Assembly (NCBI GenBank): GCA_938029215.1 | Contig: CALHFG010000014.1 | Span: 62,001 to 126,000, forward strand | Length of the DNA stretch: 64,000 nucleotides | Direction: 5' to 3' | DNA from: an uncultured Acidimicrobiales bacterium | GTDB lineage: Bacteria > Actinomycetota > Acidimicrobiia > Acidimicrobiales > SZUA-35 | Shown here: piece after piece, positions 19,081-28,844 of the stretch | Position numbering within the stretch: position 1 is the stretch's first letter | Layout of the letters: every line of letters starts with the position of its first letter | Notes under the pieces: model-generated | The model's input: the letters and a program-made list of their open reading frames with translations, nothing else | The model's database searches: none | Told to the model about the DNA's origin: nothing | Made by a program: the position numbers and the translations under genes

Positions 19081-20239
19081 CTCTGCCCGCCGTATCGCCT
19101 TGGCCGCACAAGGGTTCGCCGACCCGCGGCCCGCGAAGGTAACCGTGCGGCAGTTCAGGCGTGCACTGGAGCGGATGCAGATCCTCCAGCTGGACTCGGT
19201 GAACGTGATCACTCGCAGTCACTTCCTGCCCATGCTGGCTCGGCTAGGACCCTATGACCCCGACCGTCTGGACCAGTGGTTGTGGCGGAGCGGTGAGAAC
19301 ATGGAGTTTCTTTCGCACGAGGCATCGATGACCAGTGCCGGGCTGCGTCCGCTTCTCGTGCATCGTTTCCACCATTCCAAGTGGCGTCGCGCCATACAGC
19401 TTGAAGCGGATGAACCCGGCTATGTCGATTCTGTGCTTGAGGAAATCCGAGAACGGGGCGCTCTGTCGGTGTCGGATCTTTCCGATCCGGGCAAACGCGA
19501 CGGACCATGGTGGGGAAACCCGAAGGGTAAGACCGCACTGGTCTGTCTCTACAACCGTGGTGAGATCACCGTCGGCAACCGGACGGGGAACTTTCTTACC
19601 CAGTACGACCTTCCCGAACGCGTGTTGTCGCCTGAAATTCTCGAGGCGCCAGCACTGAGCAAAGAGGACGCTGAGCGAGAATTATTGATGCTGGGGGCCC
19701 GGGCCCACGGCATCGGGACCGCCGCCGACATTGCCGACTACTTCCGGATCAAGATGCCAGCAGCCCGTCCGTTGCTCGCGGAACTTGTGGAGGAAGGGCG
19801 CCTGATCCAGACCGAAGTTGAATCATGGGACAAGCCCGCGTATCTGCATCCCGATGCCAGGCGGCCGCGAAAAATCTCGGCCCGCGCCCTTCTCAGCCCC
19901 TTTGATCCGGTGGTGTGGTTCCGAGACCGGGCCGAGCGTCTCTTTGACTTCTTCTACCGGATCGAAATTTACGTGCCCGAGGCCAAACGGGTTCACGGCT
20001 ACTACGTACTGCCTTTCCTGCTTGATGATCAGTTGGTTGGGCGGGTCGATCTCAAAGCCGACCGCAAGGGTTCGGTACTGATCGCAAAAGCAACGTTTGC
20101 CCAGAGCGGGCAAGATATGGATCGCATTGCACCGCCGTTGGCCGAGGCCCTGCTCGAGCTGGCAGGTTTCCTCGGACTCGATGCGGTCGAGGTTGGTCGC
20201 AAAGGCAACCTCGCCCCGACGTTGCGCAAGCATCTCTGA
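19070..20239 (+). CDS. YcaQ/AlkX-like winged-helix DNA glycosylase
   Basis: The 389-residue HTH_42-family protein has LQLDSVNVITRSH, in which QLD (residues 40-42) corresponds to the QxD catalytic motif of the YcaQ (AlkX) group that unhooks interstrand DNA crosslinks; the AlkZ group has QxQ. Further family blocks are WLWRSGENMEFLSHEAS, GALSVSDLSD, and the C-terminal LLSPFDPVVWFRDRAERLF and YVLPFLLDDQLVGRVDLKAD. Length is normal. Translation could also begin at in-frame ATGs upstream if the leader stop were read through. It overlaps the next gene at TGATG. Confidence 0.88.
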   Translation: MDIASARRIALAAQGFADPRPAKVTVRQFRRALERMQILQLDSVNVITRSHFLPMLARLGPYDPDRLDQWLWRSGENMEFLSHEASMTSAGLRPLLVHRFHHSKWRRAIQLEADEPGYVDSVLEEIRERGALSVSDLSDPGKRDGPWWGNPKGKTALVCLYNRGEITVGNRTGNFLTQYDLPERVLSPEILEAPALSKEDAERELLMLGARAHGIGTAADIADYFRIKMPAARPLLAELVEEGRLIQTEVESWDKPAYLHPDARRPRKISARALLSPFDPVVWFRDRAERLFDFFYRIEIYVPEAKRVHGYYVLPFLLDDQLVGRVDLKADRKGSVLIAKATFAQSGQDMDRIAPPLAEALLELAGFLGLDAVEVGRKGNLAPTLRKHL

Positions 20240-20688
20240 TGCGCATTCGTACCTCTACATATGTCCAAATTCGTGAGATCGCGCCCGTCGTCGCCTCCGG
20301 TGCTGCGTTGGCGGTCGTCGTATCGATGTTTCTCGGATGGTTCAAGAGCGGATCTCGAATGCGAAATAGCTTTGAGATGTTCCGCATTCCGCAGCAACTC
20401 GGCCTCGACGGTTTCACCGGCGTGAGGGTCATCTGGTTTCTGCTTCCGATTCTCGCGATCGGTGTAATCGGCTTCAGCGTGCTCCAGCGACGCCTCGTCG
20501 CGGCCGCGTGTGCCTGTCTCATCTCGATGATCGGGATAGGGGTCGGTGGGATCGTGCTATTCAGCTCGCTCGACACCGGCACGGGTCCGTTGCTCGCCGT
20601 CGTGGCCGGTTTCGTGGGGCTCGGATCCGGGATTCTTCTTGCAATAACCTCCAATCCACCGGCGATCAACAGCGTTCAACAGGGGTGA
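20239..20688 (+). CDS. Small four-helix membrane protein
   Basis: A 149-residue protein with four hydrophobic helices (APVVASGAALAVVVSMFLGW, VIWFLLPILAIGVIGFSV, LVAAACACLISMIGIGVGG, LLAVVAGFVGLGSGILLAI). The sequence between helices one and two is positively charged. No family is recognised. The ATG overlaps the stop of the glycosylase gene as TGATG, so the two are probably co-translated, but no functional link can be inferred. Confidence 0.7.
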   Translation: MRIRTSTYVQIREIAPVVASGAALAVVVSMFLGWFKSGSRMRNSFEMFRIPQQLGLDGFTGVRVIWFLLPILAIGVIGFSVLQRRLVAAACACLISMIGIGVGGIVLFSSLDTGTGPLLAVVAGFVGLGSGILLAITSNPPAINSVQQG

Positions 20689-20746
20689 GCAGAGTCACCT
20701 GATTTACTCAAGGCCGTGGTCGGTTTACGCCGATCTTGATTCTGTC

Positions 20747-22651
20747 ATGAGCTTCCCAGAACCTCCCTATGAACCCACGTTTAACCCGCCGGCCCACCCG
20801 TCGCCGGCGGGAGCGCAAACGGGTCCGCCGCAGTACCTCCTCAACAACGTTGAGGAGTCCGTCTCAACCACAAGCACGGTAAAGACGCCGCACAAGGCCA
20901 GCCGTTTCGCCGTTGGGGGACTCGTCGCCGCGATGGCGGTCGGGGGAGCCTTGGCTGCCCGATCGGCCATGACCGAACCAGCGGGGCCCGCCAGCTCAGA
21001 CGAAGCTGTCACCCAGATGTTCCAGGCCCTGGACGACGATGACTTTGTCGGAGTGGCCGAGTTGATTCATCCCGCCGAGCGAGAGTCGCTCGCGCAGCCG
21101 ATCTTCGAGATGATCGATAACTACAGCCGCCTCGGCATCATTGCATCGTCGGTCGATACGTCGAGCTCCTCGCTTACCGATATCGAGGTCGACGGTCTCA
21201 CCTACTCGGTGGAAGCAACGGGTCCGCGGCTGCATTGGATCACCACCACCGGTGGAACCATGACGTCTAACGCGAACTTCGATCCGCCAGCCGGGCCGTT
21301 GATGGATCGGTTGGGCATCGAGACCCCGGATGTGCAGCCCGAAACGGTAACCGAGGACATGGGGACCGACCCTGTCTCATTCGCCGTCGTCGAGGTCGAT
21401 GGATCTTGGTATGTGAGCCTCTGGTACACGGCGGCCGAAACCGTCCGACGCGAAGCGGGTGAACCGTTCCTCGGTTTGGGCAATGGCCCAACACCGGTGG
21501 GGTCAGACTCACCCGACGCCGTCATGGAAGATCTCGTGCGTCGAGTGTCGGACTTCGATGGCGAAGGGATCATCACGCTGATGGATCCAAACGAAGCCGC
21601 TGCTCTCTATGACTACTCGCCGCACTTCCTTGGCGAGATGAAGGACGGACTGGCCGAGGCAAAGGCACAGCTTCGCGACGAAGACATCTCGTGGAGTGTT
21701 GACTCGGTCGACTTCGTGTCGAATGAACAAAACGGCCGACAGATCGTGAGCTTCAACTCGATCGCGATGACGGTCGACGTTCAAGGCGAACAGGCCACGG
21801 TCGCCATTGCTGATGGATGTCTGCAGGCGCAGTTCCAAGGCGAAACGATCGATAGCTGTGACAACGACGGCGAGTACGGCGAGCTGTCGACCGATCTCAA
21901 CGAGGAAATGAAGGAGCTGTTGGACTTCTCCGAGGCCTCGCTGGCCGCGTTCTCCAAACTCGACGCCGTCGACGCAGGCATGACGGTCGTCGAGCGTGAT
22001 GGCCGGTGGTACCTCTCGATGATGCCGACCCTGCTGGGAACCGTGAATGACCACCTCGCAGTTCTGGAATCTGACGACCTCTTTGCCATCGTCACCGACC
22101 TCGAGAAGCTCGGCGAAGATCCCGACCGGTTGTTGAGCGAACTCGACGACCTCACCGGTGGGATGGCCTTCGACGCCTTCGATGAGATCAACCCGCTCGG
22201 CACATCGCTGGAGTTCCAAGAGATTCCCGACACTCTTGCGACAACTCCGGAGACCGCGCCGGACGAGACGGCAACACCGGGCGAGACCGGCTTCGAGGCT
22301 GGCCCCGAGATCGAAAACATCCTGCCGGACTACTTCAGCATGGATGCGCCGGCCGACTCGCTTTACCTCGGTTTCGATGCAGATCTCAGCAACGCTCCGG
22401 CCCCGGTATCAGGCCGGTTCGTGTTCGGGGATGACGGTGGCTCGATCGAAGTCGCCGAGTTCGAAGCGCCCGTTAATGCGGCCATTCTGGCCCAGGAGGG
22501 TTGGTCGATACGCGAGCTTGGCGGCGTGATCTACGCAACGAGCTCCAATCGTTCCTACTCCTATGCGTTCGTAAACAACTTCGTGGTTTGGGCCGGGAAT
22601 GACGACGAGAGCGTCGACATGCTGATGGCCCAGATCGATCTGCTGAAGTAG
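20747..22651 (+). CDS. Large anchored extracytoplasmic protein with internal duplication
   Basis: The 634-residue protein has a proline-rich cytoplasmic N-terminus (EPPYEPTFNPPAHPSPAG), one membrane helix near residues 53-72, and a large acidic exterior part. Two regions look like copies of one domain. Copy one starts SSDEAVTQMFQALDDDDFVG and ends VVEVDGSWYVSLWYTAAETV. Copy two starts SDSPDAVMEDLVRRVSDFDG and ends VVERDGRWYLSMMPTLLGTV. A Thr/Glu/Pro linker (ETAPDETATPGETG) leads to a third, distinct C-terminal domain of about 130 residues. I do not recognise a named family; the copies have an NTF2/lumazine-like feel but this is only an impression. Confidence 0.7.
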   Translation: MSFPEPPYEPTFNPPAHPSPAGAQTGPPQYLLNNVEESVSTTSTVKTPHKASRFAVGGLVAAMAVGGALAARSAMTEPAGPASSDEAVTQMFQALDDDDFVGVAELIHPAERESLAQPIFEMIDNYSRLGIIASSVDTSSSSLTDIEVDGLTYSVEATGPRLHWITTTGGTMTSNANFDPPAGPLMDRLGIETPDVQPETVTEDMGTDPVSFAVVEVDGSWYVSLWYTAAETVRREAGEPFLGLGNGPTPVGSDSPDAVMEDLVRRVSDFDGEGIITLMDPNEAAALYDYSPHFLGEMKDGLAEAKAQLRDEDISWSVDSVDFVSNEQNGRQIVSFNSIAMTVDVQGEQATVAIADGCLQAQFQGETIDSCDNDGEYGELSTDLNEEMKELLDFSEASLAAFSKLDAVDAGMTVVERDGRWYLSMMPTLLGTVNDHLAVLESDDLFAIVTDLEKLGEDPDRLLSELDDLTGGMAFDAFDEINPLGTSLEFQEIPDTLATTPETAPDETATPGETGFEAGPEIENILPDYFSMDAPADSLYLGFDADLSNAPAPVSGRFVFGDDGGSIEVAEFEAPVNAAILAQEGWSIRELGGVIYATSSNRSYSYAFVNNFVVWAGNDDESVDMLMAQIDLLK

Positions 22652-22718
22652 AGACAAACTGCCGCTCAGCAAGCGGTAGCCTGACCTCTCCTGATCGCCA
22701 CTCGCGAGGAGAAGTCAC

Positions 22719-23825
22719 GTGGCAGACGTTGAAATCGGACGCGGTAAGAGCGCCCGTCGGGGGTATCGCCTCGATGAGCTAAGTCTTGTCCCCACCCGCC
22801 GAACCCGTGACCCCGAACTGGTCGATCTGTCATGGCAGATCGACGCTTACAAGTTCGACCTCCCGTTCATGACCGCCCCGATGGACTCGGTGGTTAGCCC
22901 CAACCAAGCGGTAGCTATCGGCAAGGCGGGCGGGCTGGGAGTGCTCGACCTCGAAGGCCTCTGGACCCGGCACGAGAACGCCGGCGAACTCTTGGGACAA
23001 CTCGCCGAAGCAACCCCCGAACGCGCCCTCGGGCTTCTTCGTGGCTGGTACGACACGCGCATAGACCCCGACCTCGTAAGTCAAAGGGTCAAGGAGATTC
23101 GAGCCGAAGGCGTTTACAGCGCCGGAGCCATCAGTCCCAAGCGAGTGGCTGTGATGGCCGACGTCTTGTCCAAAGCCGAATTAGACCTCATGGTCATCAG
23201 CGGCACGGTCACCTCGGCAGAACACGTTTCCAGCAAGCCTGCCCCGCTCAACCTCAAGGAGTTCGTCCGGCAGTTGGAGACTCCGGTGATCGTCGGCGGC
23301 TGTGCCAGCTACACCGCGGCGCTTCATCTGATGCGAACGGGAGCCGCGGGCGTGTTGGTTGGTATCGATGGTGGAACCACCGCCACCAGCGCCAACGTCA
23401 CCGGTCTCGGCGCCCCGCAAGCCACTGCGATCGCCGATGTGCGGGCAGCCCGGATGCGACACCTCGACGAGACCGGCGTATACGTCCACGTAATCGCCGA
23501 TGGCGGCCTTCGAAGCGGCGGCGACATCGCGAAAGCCATAGCCTTAGGTGCCGATTCAGTTGTCCTCGGTGCCGCCTTGGCTGGAGCTGCCGATGCACCC
23601 GGTCGGGGCTTGCACTGGGGCCGATCGGTGGCCCATCGATCTCTGCCGCACGGTGAGGTTCAACCAGCCCCCGCCTCGGGAACGCTCCAGGAGGTCCTGA
23701 GCGGCCCCGCCGAGTCGAGCGATGGAACCACTAATCTGTTCGGCGCTCTGCGGCAAAGCATGGCCAGCCTGGGCTATGAGTCGGTCAAGGAGCTTCAGAA
23801 GGCCGAGATGATGGTTCGTTCATGA
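22719..23825 (+). CDS. guaB3: GuaB3-type IMP dehydrogenase family protein
   Basis: The 368-residue TIM-barrel enzyme belongs to the GuaB3 group of the IMPDH/GMP reductase superfamily: no CBS domains, an N-terminal [51 protein letters not shown] and [25 protein letters not shown], and a C-terminal APGRGLHWG. The canonical IMPDH Cys loop is absent, as in other GuaB3 proteins. Members have been reported to work as GMP reductases, so the direction of catalysis here is open. GTG start at 22719 with GAGGAG seven bases upstream. It overlaps guaA by ATGA. Confidence 0.9.
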   Translation: MADVEIGRGKSARRGYRLDELSLVPTRRTRDPELVDLSWQIDAYKFDLPFMTAPMDSVVSPNQAVAIGKAGGLGVLDLEGLWTRHENAGELLGQLAEATPERALGLLRGWYDTRIDPDLVSQRVKEIRAEGVYSAGAISPKRVAVMADVLSKAELDLMVISGTVTSAEHVSSKPAPLNLKEFVRQLETPVIVGGCASYTAALHLMRTGAAGVLVGIDGGTTATSANVTGLGAPQATAIADVRAARMRHLDETGVYVHVIADGGLRSGGDIAKAIALGADSVVLGAALAGAADAPGRGLHWGRSVAHRSLPHGEVQPAPASGTLQEVLSGPAESSDGTTNLFGALRQSMASLGYESVKELQKAEMMVRS

Positions 23826-25378
23826 CCGGCTCTGTCGCCGCTCCCGATCAAGTAGTTTTTGTTGTCGATTTCGGAGCGCAGTATGCCCAATTGATAGCTC
23901 GCCGGGTGCGAGAGGCAAATGTCTATTCCGAAATCGTCTCCAGCGGTCTCACGGCCACGGAGATCGCAGAGAAGGCGCCCGCGGCCATCATTCTTTCCGG
24001 TGGCCCGGCGTCGGTTCATGTTGACGGTGCTCCGCGCCTTGACCCTGAGATTTTCAGCTTGGGCATTCCCATCCTGGGGATTTGCTATGGCGCCCAGCTG
24101 ATCGCCCACCAGATGGGCGGAACCGTCGGTCGCAACGAACGCGGTGAGTACGGGCGTACCTCAATGGACCGCGCCGGCGATGGTGGCAATCTGCTGAAGT
24201 CCTGCCCCGATCGATGGACGGTGTGGATGAGTCATTTCGACGCCATCACCGAGTTGCCCGATGGGTTTACCTCCATCGCAACCTCGCCCAATGCACCGGT
24301 CGCGGCACTGGAAAACCACGACAAGCGCATCTACGGCGTCCAGCATCATCCTGAAGTTGTTCATAGTGAGAACGGCCAGGAAGTCATTCGGCACTTTCTT
24401 CACGACCTCGCGGGGTGTGAACCCACGTGGACGATGGCGTCGGTCGTCGAGGAGAGCATTGCAGCAATCAAGGCGCAGGTGGGTGAGTCGGGACGGCTGA
24501 TCTGTGGATTGTCTGGCGGTGTCGACTCCGCCGTTGCGGCTGCATTGGTACACCGCGCCGTTGGTCATCGGCTGACCTGCGTCTACGTTGACACCGGTCT
24601 CATGCGCCAGGGTGAGAGCGAACAGATCGTTGAGACCTTCCAGCGATCCCAGGGCATCGAGCTGATTCACGAACGTGCTTCCGATCGCTTCTTTGAGCAT
24701 TTGGCTGGAGTCACCGAACCCGAAGCCAAGCGCAAGGTGATTGGTGAACAGTTCATTCGAGTGTTCGAGCGAGCCAAGGGTGGCATCACCGACGCGGAAT
24801 ACCTCGTTCAGGGCACGCTCTATCCCGACGTTATCGAATCCGGCACGGGCACTGCCGCCAAGATCAAGAGCCACCACAACGTGGGGGGATTGCCCGACGA
24901 CCTCGAGTTCGAACTGGTTGAACCGTTGCGGAACCTCTTCAAAGACGAAGTACGCGCCGTCGGTACCGAGCTGGGCCTGCCCGACGAGGTCGTCTGGCGG
25001 CAACCGTTTCCCGGGCCGGGTCTCGGCGTGCGAATTATTGGAGAGGTCACGCCCGAGACGGTCGAGATCCTTCAGAACGCAGATGCCATCGTGCGCGAAG
25101 AGATTATTGCGGCCGGACTGGACCGGGAGATTTGGCAGTACTTTGCGGTCCTAGCCGACATCCGCTCGGTCGGGGTGATGGGTGATGAACGCACCTACGC
25201 ACGGCCGATCATCATTCGGGCTGTTACCTCCGATGATGCCATGACCGCCGACTGGGCTCGCCTGCCGTATGAGCTGCTGGAAAAGATGAGCAACCGCATC
25301 ATCAACGAGGTCGACGGCGTGAATCGGGTTGCCTACGACGTGACAAGCAAACCTCCGGGAACCATCGAGTGGGAATAA
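23822..25378 (+). CDS. guaA: GMP synthase (glutamine-hydrolysing)
   Basis: The 518-residue enzyme converts XMP to GMP. The class I glutaminase domain has [17 protein letters not shown] with the nucleophile Cys near residue 88 and [11 protein letters not shown]. The ATP-pyrophosphatase domain starts with the PP-loop [11 protein letters not shown] near residue 228, and the C-terminal dimerisation domain ends KPPGTIEWE, the family C-terminus. Length is normal. It is translationally coupled to guaB3 (ATGA overlap), so the pair sets the guanine nucleotide balance. Confidence 0.97.
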   Translation: MTGSVAAPDQVVFVVDFGAQYAQLIARRVREANVYSEIVSSGLTATEIAEKAPAAIILSGGPASVHVDGAPRLDPEIFSLGIPILGICYGAQLIAHQMGGTVGRNERGEYGRTSMDRAGDGGNLLKSCPDRWTVWMSHFDAITELPDGFTSIATSPNAPVAALENHDKRIYGVQHHPEVVHSENGQEVIRHFLHDLAGCEPTWTMASVVEESIAAIKAQVGESGRLICGLSGGVDSAVAAALVHRAVGHRLTCVYVDTGLMRQGESEQIVETFQRSQGIELIHERASDRFFEHLAGVTEPEAKRKVIGEQFIRVFERAKGGITDAEYLVQGTLYPDVIESGTGTAAKIKSHHNVGGLPDDLEFELVEPLRNLFKDEVRAVGTELGLPDEVVWRQPFPGPGLGVRIIGEVTPETVEILQNADAIVREEIIAAGLDREIWQYFAVLADIRSVGVMGDERTYARPIIIRAVTSDDAMTADWARLPYELLEKMSNRIINEVDGVNRVAYDVTSKPPGTIEWE

Positions 25379-25439
25379 CTGGTTCAGATTTGTCATAGCC
25401 TGCGCGCCGCCGCTTCGGGGGTTGTAGTCTCGGCTCCTG

Positions 25440-27077
25440 ATGGGCGGGCTGCGAGCGATGGGAAGAGTGCTGCGGAACCGCAGCGTGTTGGTGGCCCAGC
25501 TTGGGTTCGTGTTGTTCACCCTGGTGCTCCACGGTGCATGGCTCGCTTTGGTGGTGTACGCGTTTGAGCGAGGCGGGCTCGGGGAGGCTGGCGTTGTTTC
25601 GCTCGCTGTGCTTGTGCCGGCTGCGTTCTCGGGTCCGTTTGTGGCAGTGTTCTTCGACCGGCTTCCAGCGCGTTTTGGCCTTTCCGCTGGCCTGGCCGGG
25701 CAGGCCCTCACGCTCTTGGTGGTCGCCGTCGCAGTCTCGGTTGAAGCTTCGTCGTTGATTGTCTACGGAGCGATGACCATCTTCTCGATTGTGCAGATGT
25801 CATCCAGGCCCACGCTGTCCGCGATTCTTCCTCGTGTCGTACGCGACCCGGCCGAACTAACGGCTGCGAACTCCCTCACCGGACTCATCGAGACCATCGG
25901 CCTCATCCTGGGCCCGGCGACCGTCGGTCTGGTTTTGCTGCTGTTCGATGACCCGTCGGCACCATTCTTCGCGTCGTTCATCGCTCTGGCCTTTGGTGCA
26001 GCGGTTTGCCTTGCGATCACTGACTCGGGTCTGGTGAGCGATCTCGACGAAGGAACCGAAGTCGTGTCGGTGGTTCGGGAAGTTCGCGACGGAATCCAGA
26101 TCCTCAAAGAGGAAGGCCAGCCCCGCCGACTGGTAATCCTCATGGCCACCCAACGACTCATCGCCGGTGCGCTCGATATCGGCGTCGTGGTGGTCGCCAT
26201 AGATCAGCTCGGGCGGGACGACTCAACCGCGGGACTGTTGGGGTCGGCCATCGGCATGGGCGCCGTCCTTGGCGCTGCTCTCACCGTGTTGCTCATCGGT
26301 CGGCGACGCCTCACGATGCCCCTCAGCTTGTCGCTCTTGCTCAGTTCACTGCCGGTAGCGGTGGTCGCGTTCGCTGGAACGTCGCTGCCGCTGGTGCTGG
26401 TGTTGCTGGCCGCCGCCGGCCTGGGCCGGCCGATCCTGGAGGTCGCAGGCCGCACGTTATTGCAAGGTTTGGCGTCGGAAGAAAAGTTGGCGAACCTTTT
26501 CGGGTTCCTTGAAGGAATAGCGCTTCTGGTGCTCGCAATAGGCTCCCTGGTGTTTGCCCAACTCACGGTCCTCACCGGGTTGAAGACCACCCTGATCGTC
26601 TTCGGCCTTGCGCCGGTCGCAATTCTCATGCTGCTCTATCGCAAGGTCCGCCTCATCGATGAAGATCGGCCCCACATCGACCCTCAGCTTCTCACGCTGG
26701 TTCGGGAGATCCCACTGTTTGCGCCCCTTCCCGCATTCGGAACCGAGCAGATGCTGACCAACATGACCATCAGTGAGTTCGCTCCTGCTGCGGAGGTCTT
26801 TTCCGCAGGTGACCCCGGCGACCAGTTTTACGTCGTCGACTCGGGGACCGCAGTAATCGAGCTAGAAGCCGGTGAAAAGGTGGAGCCACGAGGTGCGTTC
26901 TTTGGAGAGATCGCGCTGCTCACCGACCAACCCCGCACTGCCGGAGTTCGGGCAGGGGATGACGGACTGCGGGCATATGCGCTCTCTCGTGACGTGTTCC
27001 TCAGTTCCCTCAGCGCATCGAGCAAGAGCCGTCGACGTGCCGATGTGGTGGCGGCTCGCCGTTCAGAAGTTCGGTAG
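25440..27077 (+). CDS. MFS-type transporter fused to a cyclic-nucleotide-binding domain
   Basis: The first 410 residues or so are a 10-12 helix MFS permease (VAQLGFVLFTLVLHGAWLAL, VVSLAVLVPAAFSGPFVAV, AANSLTGLIETIGLILGPA). From about residue 420 a cNMP-binding domain follows: REIPLFAPLP, AGDPGDQFYVVDSGTAVIE, FFGEIALLTDQPRTAGV and a final arginine-rich tail. The phosphate-binding cassette keeps G-E-x-A-L and R-T-A, so ligand binding looks possible. This suggests transport gated by a cyclic nucleotide or related ligand. A TAGTCT box lies 9 nt before the ATG. Convergent with the SH3 lipoprotein gene 12 bp away. Confidence 0.85.
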   Translation: MGGLRAMGRVLRNRSVLVAQLGFVLFTLVLHGAWLALVVYAFERGGLGEAGVVSLAVLVPAAFSGPFVAVFFDRLPARFGLSAGLAGQALTLLVVAVAVSVEASSLIVYGAMTIFSIVQMSSRPTLSAILPRVVRDPAELTAANSLTGLIETIGLILGPATVGLVLLLFDDPSAPFFASFIALAFGAAVCLAITDSGLVSDLDEGTEVVSVVREVRDGIQILKEEGQPRRLVILMATQRLIAGALDIGVVVVAIDQLGRDDSTAGLLGSAIGMGAVLGAALTVLLIGRRRLTMPLSLSLLLSSLPVAVVAFAGTSLPLVLVLLAAAGLGRPILEVAGRTLLQGLASEEKLANLFGFLEGIALLVLAIGSLVFAQLTVLTGLKTTLIVFGLAPVAILMLLYRKVRLIDEDRPHIDPQLLTLVREIPLFAPLPAFGTEQMLTNMTISEFAPAAEVFSAGDPGDQFYVVDSGTAVIELEAGEKVEPRGAFFGEIALLTDQPRTAGVRAGDDGLRAYALSRDVFLSSLSASSKSRRRADVVAARRSEVR

Positions 27078-27088
27078 CAATCGCGACG

Positions 27089-27847
27089 CTAGACACACTT
27101 CAGGTCGCTGGTGAGACCGCGAGAACAAATGGCTTGTTCCTGCAGGCCGCTCACGGTGAAACCTTCATCGATCTCGGTTGTCGAGATTCGAAGTCGTAGA
27201 CCTTTGAGGGCGTCGTCTCCCAGCCCCAGCACGTCAAAGGTGACCGTGGTGCCGTCGATGTCGACCAGCGTGATGGTGCTCACTGGGTCGGTCGAAGCGA
27301 ACGTTTCGGCCACATTGAATCCGAACTGTTCTGCGCTCGATGCGGGTGGCACCGTGACGGTGCCCAGATCGATGTCTCTGGTGACACCCAGGAACCCGAC
27401 GAAGGACTCGTTGACCCATCCCATGCTTCCGCTGGCGTCTACCTCCACCCAGAACGAATCGGTAAGCAGTCGGTTCTCGCCGCCTGCGATCATGCTGGCG
27501 TCGGGCGCCAGTGTCTCGATCACGTCGAACTGAACACCTGGAGCAATTCGCACGTTCAGCGTGTCGTCGTAGGCGACCCCGACAACCGAGACTTCATCAC
27601 CCGCCCTGGGGCCGAATTCGATGACATCGCCGGGCATCGATTCGGGCGGTGTTGCGTTGGTCGAGGGCTCGGGTGCGTCCGTCGTGGTCGGATCGGGTGT
27701 CGTGGTCTCCGCCGGTGCCTCGGTCGTGGTCGTCTCGATTGTTGTTGTGTCCCCGTCGGCGCTCTCGACCGAGCTGCCGGTGCAGGCGCTCAGCGCCAAG
27801 GAACCGACGAGTGCGAGTTGAGCGATGCGGCCGAGAGGAGAAGTCAC
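27089..27847 (-). CDS. SH3-like-domain lipoprotein
   Basis: A lipoprotein signal ends LSAC (Cys22). A threonine/glutamate/proline spacer (TTTIETTTTEAPAETTTPDP) lifts the folded part off the membrane. Residues 80-155 look like a bacterial SH3 domain (DTLNVRIAPGVQFDVIETL, SFWVEVDASGSMGWVNESF). A second domain of about 90 residues follows, with terminal Cys pair (QAICSRGL, KCV). SH3b domains often bind cell-wall peptides. It is coupled by a GTGA overlap to the upstream TPR membrane protein, suggesting a shared envelope role. Confidence 0.75.
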   Translation of the reverse strand: MTSPLGRIAQLALVGSLALSACTGSSVESADGDTTTIETTTTEAPAETTTPDPTTTDAPEPSTNATPPESMPGDVIEFGPRAGDEVSVVGVAYDDTLNVRIAPGVQFDVIETLAPDASMIAGGENRLLTDSFWVEVDASGSMGWVNESFVGFLGVTRDIDLGTVTVPPASSAEQFGFNVAETFASTDPVSTITLVDIDGTTVTFDVLGLGDDALKGLRLRISTTEIDEGFTVSGLQEQAICSRGLTSDLKCV

Positions 27848-28725
27848 CCTCGAATACTAAACAGCAGAACCCACAAGATCAGGACACCCATGACCGCAAG
27901 TGCGTTCGCGATTCGCAGCTTGTGTTCGCTTTGCCACTCTCGCTGAGCCAGGCTCTGGAAAGGCTCGGAAAGTCGACGTACCCGAACCTCGCGCATCAAC
28001 ATCGGGGCGGAGAGGGCCAACGCCACTCCCAACAGACCGATGTAGACAAAGGCCACCACGGCGGCCAGGGCGAGGTAGGTCCGGGTGAGAGCCCAGTAGT
28101 TCACCGACCGGCCAATCTGCCACTGCCCGAAGGTGAGCGGGGTTGGATCGTTGGCGCGGTACTCGCTCTGCGGGTCGATCAGATGGGCTTGGGTGAGACA
28201 CTCGTTCGCTTCGTCGTACCAGCCATGGCCGGCGTAGGCGGCCGCAAGCGAGTGCCATCCGGCCGAAGAACGCGGTGACATTTGCACTGCGGTGCGGGCC
28301 GCTTTCTGGGCGGGATCGAACTGGAACCGAGCGAGAGCAACGTCGCTCACGGTTCGCCACGTCAGTGGATTGGTGCCAAAGTCTTCGGACAGACGTCGAA
28401 GCGCCGCCCGCACCTTGGGCCGGTTCTTCCCGGCGTTGGCGTTGGCAACCGCCGAGAGCGCCAAGACTTCAGGATCGTCGGGCCGAAGACGTTCGGCGGA
28501 CTCCAGCACCCGAGCAGCATCGGAGAACCTACGCTGCTCGAAAAGACTGCGAGCCTCTTCGACAACCGACGCGCCGACGTCGGGGGTGGTATGAACGGTC
28601 TCGAAGACGTTTTTGGCTGGTGCCGGCGCCTCTTCGACTGGCAGATCGCGTCGTCGGTCGGTCTTGGACGCGAGGATCTCTTCGGCTGTCTGAGCCTGAA
28701 GGTCTGTTTCGGTAGATCCCTGCAC
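27844..28725 (-). CDS. TPR protein with two C-terminal membrane helices
   Basis: The 293-residue protein has an acidic N-terminus, then helical repeats from about residue 45 to 190 of TPR type (EEARSLFEQRRFSDAARVLE, PEVLALSAVANANAGKN, AGWHSLAAAYAGHGWYDEAN). Two hydrophobic segments follow (YLALAAVVAFVYIGLLGVAL and ANALAVMGVLILWVLLFSI). The TPR part probably faces the cytoplasm and recruits a partner to the membrane. The GTG start at 28725 directly follows GGGAGAG, which is closer than normal for a Shine-Dalgarno; the real start may be different. First gene of a two-gene unit with the SH3 lipoprotein. Confidence 0.72.
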   Translation of the reverse strand: MQGSTETDLQAQTAEEILASKTDRRRDLPVEEAPAPAKNVFETVHTTPDVGASVVEEARSLFEQRRFSDAARVLESAERLRPDDPEVLALSAVANANAGKNRPKVRAALRRLSEDFGTNPLTWRTVSDVALARFQFDPAQKAARTAVQMSPRSSAGWHSLAAAYAGHGWYDEANECLTQAHLIDPQSEYRANDPTPLTFGQWQIGRSVNYWALTRTYLALAAVVAFVYIGLLGVALALSAPMLMREVRVRRLSEPFQSLAQREWQSEHKLRIANALAVMGVLILWVLLFSIRG

Positions 28726-28779
28726 CTCTCCCTATCGGAGATTTGCGCCCGCGATTGAGGTGATGGGAAAGTGGCGTCA

Positions 28780-28813
28780 CCTGTCCATCCACTCCGCCGA
28801 GAGGATGGACAGG
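28780..28813 (-). terminator. Hairpin downstream of nrdB
   Basis: A perfect 11-bp inverted repeat (cctgtccatcc at 28780-28790, ggatggacagg at 28803-28813) with a 12-nt loop lies 32 bp past the nrdB stop and before the TPR gene. No long U-run follows, so it could also stabilise the nrd transcript 3' end. Confidence 0.65.
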
Positions 28814-28844
28814 GACCGCCTGAACGTTGGATCGGTGGGTGAGG

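Noticed and set aside
22665-22686. Small inverted repeat ccgct/agcgg after the 634-residue protein gene
   Set aside because: Five-bp stem without T-run; too weak to call a terminator.
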